Shown in pieces: positions 53,967 to 64,000 of a DNA stretch of 64,000 nt (positions are counted from its first letter, which is position 1; each line of letters starts with the position of its first letter). A program made the position numbers and the translations under genes. The notes under the pieces were generated by a model that saw only the letters and a program-made list of their open reading frames with translations, was not told the origin of the DNA and ran no database searches. This DNA comes from Membranipora membranacea (taxonomy: Eukaryota > Bryozoa > Gymnolaemata > Cheilostomatida > Membraniporidae). Where the stretch lies: positions 1,488,001 to 1,552,000 of the forward strand of contig OU612073.1 in the NCBI GenBank assembly GCA_914767715.1, written 5' to 3'.

Positions 53967-56900
53967 ATGTCTGCTAAAGTGTCATCATATCTTTCAACTC
54001 AGCAAGCATCTGCAGATGAAGAGACTGCTGCTGTATTTGGGAAGCTAGAAGAGTTGTACAACAAAAAGTAAGCTACTATTATTTGACAGTTGTTTAAGTT
54101 TTACAATCTAAGAAATAATAATAAATAATGAACTACAATTTGAATTTTGATGTGCAATTAAGAAAAATGTAGTGTAGGGCTGAATGTATCTAGACTCAAT
54201 AGAGCGAATTTTGTATATTTCATACAAGAACAATCTTCAATCAATTCAGTCACTGGTGTCTGTATGGCTGTTCTGTAGTAGTGTACTGTAGGTAGCATTA
54301 CTACTATTACTTACCTGCTTGTAGTATTGTAACTGTTGGACAAGTCACAAATAAATGTATGAATGAATGATAAACAGAATATGGGAACAATGAATGATCA
54401 TCATGATTAACTTCCTCTACAGGCTATATATATGATGTGTAATAAAATATGGGTTGGAGCTCATTGAGATGGACAGGCACAAGCTAGTGGGGATTTTGTC
54501 AAATCAACGGCTATGGGTTTTTAGAAGGGGCTGAGGGGAGAGGCTATTTATGTAACTCATATTTGAAGAGAAATAAGGCTTAGTGGGATGAGTAAGACTC
54601 TCACTCATCCCACTAGGCCTTATTTCTCTTCAAATATGAGTTATATAAAAGAGACTAGAGGGAGATGACTAAAGCAGGCTCATATATATAAACAAAGTCT
54701 AATAGCACTGTTTTACATCCAATGCAAAGGGAAGGTTTCGTCACTATTTTTGGGCACAGGGTCATCATCGTTTAAATCTCTGTTATTAGATTATGGCATC
54801 AGCTGACTTTGAAAACCCTGGATGCAGTCAAGCTGCCACACTTCTCACAAACTGGAAAACTTAAAGAGCTTTATGATGATTTCCTCTCTGACTTTGAGCA
54901 CAGGATAAACCCACTAGCTCTGATGGAGATCACCATGTACACACTACGTGATATTCCTGGTAGGTGTGGGACATGACCTTGCATTGTTGTCCAAACTTGC
55001 AGTGGATGATCTGCCCATGTGACTTCTTTAGAACAGCCATCGATTGAAGGAGCTCCTGTTGTTTGTTGCAAGCAGAATTGCTCCAAGTTTGTGTGCAGGC
55101 CGGAGGGAATATAAGGCTCTAAGGCCATGTAATTGATGGAGTACAGCTGAACCTTTTTGTAACACTTGTATGTCTATGACACGCAAATGAAGAGGCTAAT
55201 TACTTTCTATTTCAAAATTTATTGGCCAGCAATATACTTTTAGTTTGAACAACTGACCCAATACTGTCATAGCTATGTTCACCGACCATGTTCTATAAAA
55301 TAGCAAGTTAGAAGTAATTTTGGTTCTCAATTTCATAGATAAAGATGAATGTGTGAAATTTGTTGAGAAGATCAAGGAGAAGGTAAGTGGAACCTTCATC
55401 CGTGGTCAACAAACCACTGTTTTTTTTACCAAGATTGTATTGCACTCTGCTTGGATTTTATTTAAATTAGATGTACGCTTTGAAACACCTGGCGTCTGAT
55501 TTACTCCCTGCTGTGTCTCTCATTACACCTGATTTTAGTTTAAACCATCATGCACTTGTGGCGTGCTGAGCTGGTCTCAAAATTTCACGGGAATGACGGA
55601 TTCTCTTTTTCCTGTAAAAACTTATTGCTATTCGAATTCCGAAGGATATTGAGAACAATTTGCCACCAATGTTCATTTTTCTTACCTCAAACCATAAGTA
55701 TGGCGTGACTAAATTTAAAAAGAATTGGCTCAACACGCGCGCCTCGTCCTGATTATGTAGTAAGGTTGAGTTAAGATGTTGCTGGACTATGTGGCAAGCA
55801 TTATAATAAGTTTTCATTCATTTATTGCATTAGATTAAAGGAAACAAGGAGGCCTCTATCTTAGCAGAGACAGCTCTGGGTAATATCTATATCAGATCTA
55901 GAGAACTTCCTCAGGTTAAGGTGAGTACCAGTTATATAAGCCATCCTAAGAGACAAATACAATATAAATGTATAAAATGCTTGGCTCCAAAAAATCAAAA
56001 TTTTCATATCATCACTTTATTTATGGGGAATTCCCTTACTTGATTAGGAAATACTGCATTAGTTGCAGTAATATTAAATTCAATTTAGATATCCAAAGAC
56101 GTAAGGATTCATGTTATTGGTATTATGTGTATTCTTGTTTCGAGGAAATTCTGAGTCTTTGGGCAAGGAGTAAAAGCCTTTTGCTCTTTGCTTTAGGTAT
56201 CCAATTTTAATTGCTGATCATAAACTCCTATAGAAAAAAAATACAACAAAAGATTAATCATCATGACTGTATAGAAAACCTGAGACTATCTAACTTGTTA
56301 AGCAGTAGAAGAGACTGGACAGTATAAGTTATTATGAAGCCATTATTTTTGGACTTGATCTTCTCTGTTCTATGAGAGATTTACTATTGTATTTGTAGAG
56401 AATAATCGAGGCCACACAGAGCGCTTTGGACGAGCTGGATGGAGTAACCACAGTACACAGCAGATTCTATGAGCTCTCTAGTGATTTTTATAAACTACAA
56501 GGAGATCACGCTAACTACTACAGAGAGGCTCTCAGATTCCTTGGATGTATCGATGTCACTCAGCTACCTAAGGATAGACAGCATGAGAGAGCATACAGTC
56601 TCAGTCTTGCTGCTCTACTTGGTAATATATTACCCCATAGACTTGATATAAGTGAAGACTTAATACACAATTTATATTTATATCACCCCAATTGTCTGTT
56701 AGACAAGTTCTGTAATACTTATTTGTTTGTTGGGGAATTTAACTCACAATAAATTGAAATGTATGCACTTGCTTTGCCAAGTAAGTCGAGGATTGCTGAG
56801 AATAAAAAAAAATTGTGCCTTGTTGCTTGGGCACAGAATTTTATCTCCATAAAGAACGTTTCGTGATAAAATCATTTCTTCATAACGCATTTAATCATAC

Positions 56901-58328
56901 ATACACTTTCCAGGTGAAGGAATATACAATTTTGGAGAGCTGTTAGCCCACCCAATCCTTGATGCTGTCAGGAATACAGACAAGCAATGGATTGTTGATC
57001 TCCTTTATGCTTTCAACTCTGGTGATATTGCTAAGTTTAATGACGGTGCTGGATTATTACAAAAACAGGTAAACAAATAATTTATGATAATCCCTCATGT
57101 GTATAATTAAGAGTTGTCCCCTCTCTGAGGTATATTGTCAAGGAGGGGCCAACTCCAAAAAGTAATGACTTGTCAATCATTTATTTCTATTTGTCATGTT
57201 GAGACACAGTCGCTTATAGGTTATTATAATGCATTAGATAGGAAGCAAGTTGACTTATTATGATGAGACGCACAATGAATATCATCCTATTTGTGCCCTC
57301 ATAATAATAGCTGGCGTTAAATTTTGTCAATTGAGTTTTGTCTCATGAAATTTCTGTATCATTTATGATGACTGCCCATATTTATGTGCGTTGGTTTGAG
57401 CTGTTGGCTATGGTGCCTCGCATCAAAAATTCCATATACTCGGCAGTATCCATGTTTGCTTCATCTTATATATGTGACTTATTTTCAGCCTGACCTTGCA
57501 AACGCCGCCCACAAACTGAAGATGAAGATATGCTTACTCTGCCTCATGGAGATGACATTCAAGCGTCCTTCAAATAATAGGCGAATCACTTTCCAAGAGG
57601 TTGCTGATGAAACAAAACTTCCTATAGGAGAGGTAATTTTGGCAATTATGATATATTCATTGTTGATATCCATTTTAAAGGAAACCTGGCTTACACTGTA
57701 TGAAGCTGCAGGGGTTTAAATGAACAAATCGAATGTTGGATAAAAAGTTTTAAATAAACAGCTCTGTGCCATGGATCTTAATTAGCAGTAATTAGAGAAC
57801 TATATAGATATCCACTCTATTATTACCGCTCAAAATAGTACATGGTGACATGGCTATCATAATAAGAGCAAAAATGTTTTTGATAAAGAAGGGAGTTAAA
57901 AAAACTCAAACACCATATTTGAGATTTGACAGGATAGTGAGAGGTAACAAGCAATATGATAATAAGCATACTGTTTATTAGCCTGTCTTGACAAGCTTTG
58001 TTCGGTGGGGCGGGTGGGGCCCCCCCCCCCACCGAACAAAGCTTGTCAAGACAGGCTAACTGTTTATATGATGACAACGATGATATACTCCCATTTTTCT
58101 CTCGCTGTATTACAGATAGAGTTGTTGATAATGAAGGCTCTGAGTTTATCATTAGTAAGAGGTAGTATAGATCAGGTGGATCAGTGTGTCACTATGACTT
58201 GGGTACAGCCTCGAGTACTGGATATATCACAGATCTCAACCATGCAGAAAAGACTAGCTCACTGGTGCCAGGACGTCAAAAATATGGAGATGCTCGTCGA
58301 GAATAAAGCCCATGATATCCTTACTTAG
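53967..58328 (+). CDS. PSMD13: 26S proteasome non-ATPase regulatory subunit 13 (Rpn9)
   Basis: Eight exons: 53967-54067, 54790-54959, 55339-55382, 55834-55920, 56399-56621, 56914-57068, 57489-57632 and 58116-58328 (stop TAG). They join in phase to 378 aa, the usual length for the family (376 in human). PSMD13/Rpn9 is a PCI-domain subunit of the lid of the 19S regulatory particle, acting in assembly and stability of the lid that deubiquitinates substrates. Recognisable segments in order: [102 protein letters not shown] and the PCI winged-helix part [20 protein letters not shown]. The C-terminal helix reads [14 protein letters not shown]...[12 protein letters not shown]. The gene starts divergently from the transporter and converges on the receptor kinase. 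Confidence 0.97.
54547..54649. mobile_element. Foldback MITE, 103 bp, with 8-bp imperfect flanking repeat
   Basis: Arms of 41 bases (54553-54593 and 54603-54643) pair with a single mismatch around a 9-base loop, and pairing continues less perfectly for about six bases outward. The flanks are AGAGGCTA (54539-54546) and AGAGACTA (54650-54657), a likely target-site duplication with one change. It lies in the first PSMD13 intron. Confidence 0.7.
57979..58058. mobile_element. Foldback MITE, 80 bp, TAGCCTG ends, 9-bp target-site-like duplication
   Basis: Perfect inverted arms of at least 32 bases starting TAGCCTGTCTTGACAAGC and ending with the complement, with a G/C-rich centre (GGGGCGGGTGGGG then a C-run). 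ACTGTTTAT lies exactly at both borders (57970-57978 and 58059-58067). It sits 57 bases before the last PSMD13 exon. The perfect arms indicate recent insertion or arm homogenisation. Confidence 0.82.
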
Positions 58329-59138
58329 TTCTGTGTTTTCTGTTTGGATAATTCTTTAAAACTCAATATCCTAGCTAAGAATGAAGCATTCACCCATATG
58401 GATTCTGTCTGTAGGTTTATCGAGTAATGTAATACTGTACTCTTGTATAAAGTTCTATGTGGGTTTTTTTCTGATATACTATTATAATATTATCACAATA
58501 CAATTAAATTACGAGAACACTTACAGATATGCTATTGTTTAAATACTGCCTGCTTGCCTAGGATAAAAACATGTTCATTTGGTCACAGGCGCATATGAAT
58601 TTATTAAGAAATATTATTCTGAATATAAATCCATGGATAAATGAAGCATATAATCGCACCTATATTTCAGTATCTGAAATTACAGCCCAAGCTACTCAAC
58701 TCATGCTTCTTATTTTGCCTATCAGAACCAGGGGTTGCGTGTTTTTAGTTGGATAATTACAAATGTGGAATTGAAGCATACAGACATGATTTACTATATG
58801 ACCTTAATTTATTATTATTATACTGTAAATGCAACCATATTCAGCACAACATCTGCACGTATCACAATAAAAAGAGTCGGTTTTCACTGACAAACAACAT
58901 GAGTACTGACCATAGTATTATTAAGTCTTGTACTGACAGGTTTGATACCAGAAAAATAAAAGATCAAAAATTAAAATATGCAAGATTTGGCAACAATACA
59001 TAAAAATATAGAACATTAAAAATAAATCTAAAATGAATACTGCTCATTGAATCGTTGTCCTTACCAAGCAAGCCAACAAGTCTGAATGAAATGTCCTGCA
59101 TATCCACCATTAAATCAAAATGCTTACATCGCCATAGC
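58329..59138. other. Convergent spacer between PSMD13 and the receptor kinase
   Basis: About 800 bases of AT-rich 3' flank shared by two convergent genes. AATAAA-type signals occur on both strands (plus near 58866; minus near 58806). No gene seen. Confidence 0.5.
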
Positions 59139-62100
59139 TTACACAACAATCTCTACTGAAAGCTGAGTGTTGTCAAAATCTGGTATATCAGATTCAGAGA
59201 AAGACCTCTGTGCATACACTTTCTTGCAGGGTGTATCAGTGTACGCCTCGTTACGATCATCGTTTCTCAGTTTAGTCTGTGACAGCATATCCAGGGACTG
59301 ACAGTGAGTGCTCGTCACCAGAAAGGTGCTCTTCTTAAACGGGGTACTCGTTCTTCTCTCAGCAAGGCAGCTGTAATTGAGAGAGGGACAACTATAGAAT
59401 GTAGAATCAAGGAACAACAAAATATAATTAATGACTGTACTACTTGGCTTTAGTTTGTTAGGCTTTCTTTTTTTCTTATTCTCATTCAGCTGACCCCATT
59501 GAGGTTCGAACCCACAACCTTGAGGATTTCAATTCGGTGTTCTACCAACTGAGCTATATTGGTCCATAGTATGGAAATGAGAATTACCTGAATCTTGTCT
59601 ATTTTTGATCCATCAGATTCATAATGAATGTGGGATTGGACAGTGAGCTATTGGGGTAAAGATTATGGCAGAGTTTCTAATCAAAAGCTAAATTGTCACA
59701 ATATGAAGGCAGACAACTCTGAAATAGTAACCACATAAATTAATTTTGCTTGCTGTATATCCCGAACTCCCTGCTGATACAGGGGGTTTAGTTTGTCCCT
59801 GGTTTATGAGCGCATATACTTTAAGAATTCATTGGACATACAATGCACATTAACTTACCGTTTGGCCACAGCTTCACATTCCTCTTGGCTGTTCTCCTGC
59901 TGCCCCTTCTGATTGAGGTAACACTCGCTGGTTGAGTTCACATGTAAGTCCATGTAGTTAGATCCACTCTCCAGCATAGAGTCAATCAGAGCCACAAGTT
60001 CAGTGAAGGTGGGTCGCTTTGTGGGGATTGGGTGCCAACAAGACACCATCACATCATAACTAAAAAGTAAAACAGCACAGTGGGTTATTCACTCCTACAA
60101 TTGTATCCTGTCATGTCAGCTGATAAATGTTGAGACAAATGGACCTAAGAGGTGGTCAGAATTCGAGGGGAATCATGATAAGTTAATCCCAATTGACACT
60201 TTTTAATGGAACGAATTCGCAAAGCAAGAAGACAATAATTGAGAATATAACATATAATTGAATATCTAAAAGCTCCAAATCTATCTATAGGCTGGATAAA
60301 AGACACAATTTTTTAAACAGAAAGGCTGTCGTGTGCAAGCTTACATTTCTTGGCTGCAGTTGGCGGGTTTCTCCATTCTGTGTCCTTGTTTGAGAAGGTT
60401 CAGTAGCTCCGAGTTAGCTATTCCTGGATAAGGTGAACCTCCCAATGTCACTATCTCCCATAATACTATACCAAAAGACCACCTGGCGAACACAAAGAGA
60501 AGACTATCAATTAACGGACAGCTGCAGATAAAATAAATAGTAATAGGTATACACATTATCGAAATACTCAGTGCACATTCCTTAAAGTGACAGTCCTATT
60601 AGAAAAGTTGATATATTACCCCAGTAAATGAAATTTTGTGAGTTCATAGGGCAAATAAAAATAATAAAAAAATGAAAATTGTGGAAAATAGCAATTAGTT
60701 TTTTCAATTATTTTAGCAAGGATCATAGTGGATCATAGTGGTCAGGGGAGGCAATAAATCACTATGATCCACTATGATCCCAATTTTCAGACTTTGCAGC
60801 AGTTTTACTGCAATAAGGTTCACAGGCTGTTTTATTTCATATGCCCTACTGACTTTTCAGTCTGAGATCTTTAAAACCATACCAAACATGGCCTAGTAGG
60901 ACTGTCACTTTAACTAGAGATGTCAATTTTAATTCAATCATACAGAGAGAGTCCTAACAAATTGGTATATCAAAGTTATGTTTTCTCAGCAGCCCACATC
61001 AGGTGCGGCTGCATATGACAAATCTCACAAAGCGTATATGATTAGATGAGGAGTATAAACCTATACTTACACATCGCTCTGAGTTGTGTAGGTCTGATCA
61101 AATATACTCTCTAAGGCCATCCACTTAACTGGGAGCTTTCCTCCTCCAGACTTCTGATAAACTGAGTTCTCATATATGTCTCTAGTCAGACCAAAGTCGG
61201 CTATCTTCACGACCCCCTCTCCACAGACCAAAACATTACGAGCAGCTAAGTCTCTATGTACAAACTTCTTCTGTGCCAGATATTCCTTAAAAATTGAGAA
61301 AAATTATGGTTGTGATTCGGTAAACAGACAACCCTCAATCTTCACCTTCACTAACCCTCAAAACAATTATATAGTTTACTATACGATAATAGGCCACGGA
61401 TGAGGAACCATCCCGCACTTCACAACATGTTGCGCTATATGGTATGATAAAAATATCGCGTGAATTGGCTGTCAATTTGTTAGTTGGTAACGCAAACACC
61501 AGGTGCAGCTGCGTATGAGAAGTTTTCAAAGCATTGATGATCAGATGATGAATTCCTGGCAAAATACAACAGAATGATTTTCAAGCCCACAAAACCATCA
61601 ACAGATTTGACTTACCATGCCGAATGCTATCTGCCTGGCGAATGAGAGGAACATGGCGATCATGTGTTTATTTCTCTCCTCAGCAGAGACACCCTTGACA
61701 GCGCTGCCGGCAGCACTATGAGAATCAGATGAGTCATCAGTGTATGACGTCCCAGCATAACCAAGGTCAGCGTACATGAGGTCGTCTCTAGTTATAGCTG
61801 CTGTCCCACTTAGCAGAGCTAGATAATCACAATAATGGTCAGCGATATAAATATGTTATAGTACTGTTATCATGTGAGGCCAAATTATTTTTTTCACATT
61901 GTGTAGAAGTTGTGTGTCTCATTATTTCTGTTGAGTATTTTGAATTTTTCAAGTGAAATAATTATTTACGAATTTTGGGGATCTAAGGAAAAATATTAGT
62001 GATGAGAGACAAATGGACAACCGGTAGTTAGTAGATAAAGAGCTCAACTAAAAATAAAATAAAAATAAGTGTCCCTTTTGTCTGTCTTGCTGATGGGTAG

Positions 62101-63904
62101 GTAAGTTATCTCTAAGTGATGCTCACCCTGTGTCTCAGATTGTTTGCACTCAGGTGACATCTCAATCTGGCGATCATGTGACAACATCTCCTCTCTTATG
62201 TCTCGGAGGTAGGATTTCAGGTCGCCTTTGTCACAGTAATCCATTATTATACACACTCCAGGTGGTTTTGTACAGCAGGCTAACATGCTAACTATACAAG
62301 GATGGCGGCCAACATGCTTCATCAATCTCATCTCCTTAACAAAGTTAGCCTCATCTTCGGAGCTGGCAAATTCTGTAAATATACAAAAGAGGGATTAGTA
62401 ACTTATTGGTGGCATTGGTAGGTTATCTTTGCCGCAGAGAAAAAATTTAAGCAATGACAACAAACCAATTTAAAGCAGTGCTATCAGGTATTCCCTAAAT
62501 ACACCAGTTAAACTCTGGGTAACTGATTTGAAAGTGCCAAAAGTTTTAGCCAAAAATACAAAACAGAATATGAAATATGCATGAATCATTAACTTCAATC
62601 AAATTTAGATATAGAAATGCAAGTCCTGGTGCTGGTCATAGAGAAAACTTACCCTTCAGCATTTTGACAGCCACTATCATATTCTTGTGAAGTCCAGGAG
62701 GTAGATTGGAGTTGTCTTTCACTGTGGCTTTGACGACTCTACCAAAAGCACCAGACCCGATCTCTTTACCAAAGTCCAGTAGTTTGACGTTCATCTCTAA
62801 ATCAGCCATAGATGTGTCCATCATGTAGTTCAGCTCTGTCATTGTCAGGTTCTAAAATATAAAAATAATCCAGTAAGAGATGAGGAATGAAAAGAATGTA
62901 AAATGTCATATCCACTTGGTTTTGGGGTAGTTTGGAGAATATCCATCATGAGAGGAAATTCATTATATTAATAATTATAATTAAATATAATTAGTCAATT
63001 TCACAATTTATAAAGGGTTTATCATATTGTGCAGTCATTAAGGGCTATAGCTGAATTCATTATTAGAACAGCGGGGTAATGTTATATATCTTGCATTGCC
63101 TGTACTATGATATTGGTAAGCTCGACTTACGAAAGGCATTTTCTTGTGAGCTCTCTTCCTCACTTTAGTTCTATAGACAGCAAACACAGTAAGAGCGGCT
63201 CCTACAGCCACTAGGACTGTTATAATCACACTTATGTATGCCGCGTTGTGCTTCTTGGCAGCTATAAATAAAATAAAAATAACCTTGACCTGAGAACTAA
63301 GTTTACATTTGATATAGTACTGACCAGACCAATATATACAACAACAAAATAGTTGTATTTGTGAAGGTTTCTGGTAACAATAAAATTGGTAGGGAACCTG
63401 CAAAAACTTACTTTTCACCAAGTTATTATTCCTTTGGTTATGGTTCGGGCAGAACTTCATAAAACGACAGAGCTCATATTCATCTGATTGACAGGTGATG
63501 CAAAATGAAAAAAAAAGCAAATTATTCATGTATGAGAGTTGACCTCGGCGTGTGACGTAAGAAGGCCTGGCCTGTCAAAGAATCCTGTCTGCCACTCCTG
63601 TTAGTATCTGTGATTGGGGCCAAACTCGAATTATCATGAGATATAGATAAATATATTAGCATTTTCTTTCATATAATGGTAATTGTATCATAATTTATAC
63701 TCATTGATTTCAATGTGACTTTATTATACCTGCTGGTATATGTTCTTCTGTAGACTGTGCAGCTCGTGCTAGGTTAGGCTGAGGCTCTCCAGTGTGTATC
63801 TCAGCTACTGAGACGTCACTCTCTCCACCCTCACTTATTGCTTTGACATAAAACTTGTACAGGCTTTCTGAGTAAAGGTCTGTCAATGTGAGCCTCGTGG
63901 ACAA
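59139..63904 (-). CDS. Split-kinase receptor tyrosine kinase with fibronectin III ectodomain (5' part off the window)
   Basis: Ten exons on the minus strand, in order: 63730-63904, 63412-63483, 63131-63261, 62653-62851, 62127-62372, 61616-61818, 61071-61285, 60345-60482, 59859-60059 and 59139-59370. Phases are continuous. The visible part starts in a fibronectin III domain ([20 protein letters not shown]). Then follow a short spacer, the membrane helix ([20 protein letters not shown]) and the kinase. Kinase motifs: [11 protein letters not shown] loop, VAVKML lysine, HRDLAARN catalytic loop, [16 protein letters not shown] activation loop, [23 protein letters not shown] and [10 protein letters not shown]. 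An insert of about 70 residues between YLRD and the catalytic loop carries [16 protein letters not shown], as in PDGFR/VEGFR/FGFR/RET-type split kinases. The tail has YMDL, YLNQ (a Grb2-type pYxN site) and a C-terminal EIVV resembling a class II PDZ ligand. All catalytic residues are present, so it should be active. The subfamily is not assigned. Confidence 0.95.
59463..59565 (-). repeat. tRNA-derived SINE or tRNA pseudogene
   Basis: On the minus strand, an A box (TAGCTCAGTTGG, 59545-59556) and a B box (GGTTCGAACC, 59503-59512) have tRNA-like spacing, and the loop TTGAAAT would give a GAA anticodon. The acceptor stem pairs only in its outer four pairs, the D stem has a mismatch and the anticodon stem does not pair. 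An A-rich tail (AGAAAAAAAGAAAG) follows. It lies in the last intron of the receptor kinase gene, in the same orientation. This fits a SINE or processed pseudo-tRNA, not a functional tRNA gene. Confidence 0.75.
60582..60913. mobile_element. MITE-like element with 20-bp TTAA-ended terminal inverted repeats
   Basis: The left terminus TTAAAGTGACAGTCCTATTA (60582-60601) and right terminus TAGTAGGACTGTCACTTTAA (60894-60913) are inverted copies with one mismatch, bounding 332 bp in a receptor-kinase intron. Inside is a perfect 21-bp hairpin (60720-60740 and 60760-60780) built from a doubled GGATCATAGT motif. There is no coding frame. TTAA at both ends would fit a TTAA-targeting element such as piggyBac, but the superfamily is inference. 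Confidence 0.75.
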
Positions 63905-64000
63905 CTGTGATCAAACAACAATAAGCAAAGTCACAAATGCGGCAATTTGGGTTAGAGTTAGACAAGAAACGGAGTGATTGGGTCATCAAGCCACATTCAA

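Noticed and set aside
59489-59565. Functional tRNA-Phe gene
   Set aside because: Anticodon loop fits, but the anticodon stem, the inner acceptor stem and part of the D stem do not pair, and an A-rich tail follows.

Overview
The window is nuclear DNA of an intron-rich, AT-rich animal. Genes are split into many short exons with consensus GT-AG introns whose phases join cleanly. Introns carry microsatellites, tRNA-derived SINE fragments and short hairpin transposon remnants. The gene set (doublecortin-EMAP protein, SLC16 transporter, D8C-domain secreted protein, split-kinase receptor tyrosine kinase with a fibronectin III ectodomain) points to a metazoan. Gene spacing, ectodomain type and lack of bilaterian-specific features suggest an early-branching animal, with a sponge my first guess; this is inference and was not tested by a search.

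Layout: (1) 1-1435, minus, a single-pass membrane protein of unknown family, running off the left edge. (2) 3107 to at least 5583, plus, an unrecognised basic, helix-rich protein whose 3' end I could not fix. (3) 7007-23682, plus, a 22-exon protein with two DCX domains, a HELP motif and WD repeats (DCX-EMAP type). (4) 25482-25769, minus, intronless LSM8, head-to-head over 257 bp with (5) SPRING1, 26027-27635, plus. (6) 28534-39047, plus, a 13-exon protein with a divergent TBC-like region and a TP-rich repeat tail. (7) 40804-41619, minus, an intronless secreted D8C-domain protein. (8) 42900-51403, minus, a six-exon SLC16/MCT-like transporter. (9) 53967-58328, plus, proteasome lid subunit PSMD13 (Rpn9). 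(10) 59139-63904, minus, the transmembrane, kinase and tail part of a receptor tyrosine kinase that continues past the right edge.

Exon boundaries were placed by eye using splice consensus, phase continuity and family resemblance. Total coding lengths agree with the families: PSMD13 378 aa, LSM8 95 aa, DCX-EMAP about 1090 aa. The genes are housekeeping and cell-biology genes that do not form a pathway; the linkage looks incidental apart from the LSM8/SPRING1 divergent pair.

The most distinctive non-genic signal is a set of miniature foldback elements (about 35-105 bp, near-perfect hairpins) in introns and spacers, several exactly flanked by 7-9 bp direct repeats that look like target-site duplications. 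Three of them begin and end with TAG...CTA. A larger 332-bp element with TTAA-ended inverted termini lies in an RTK intron.
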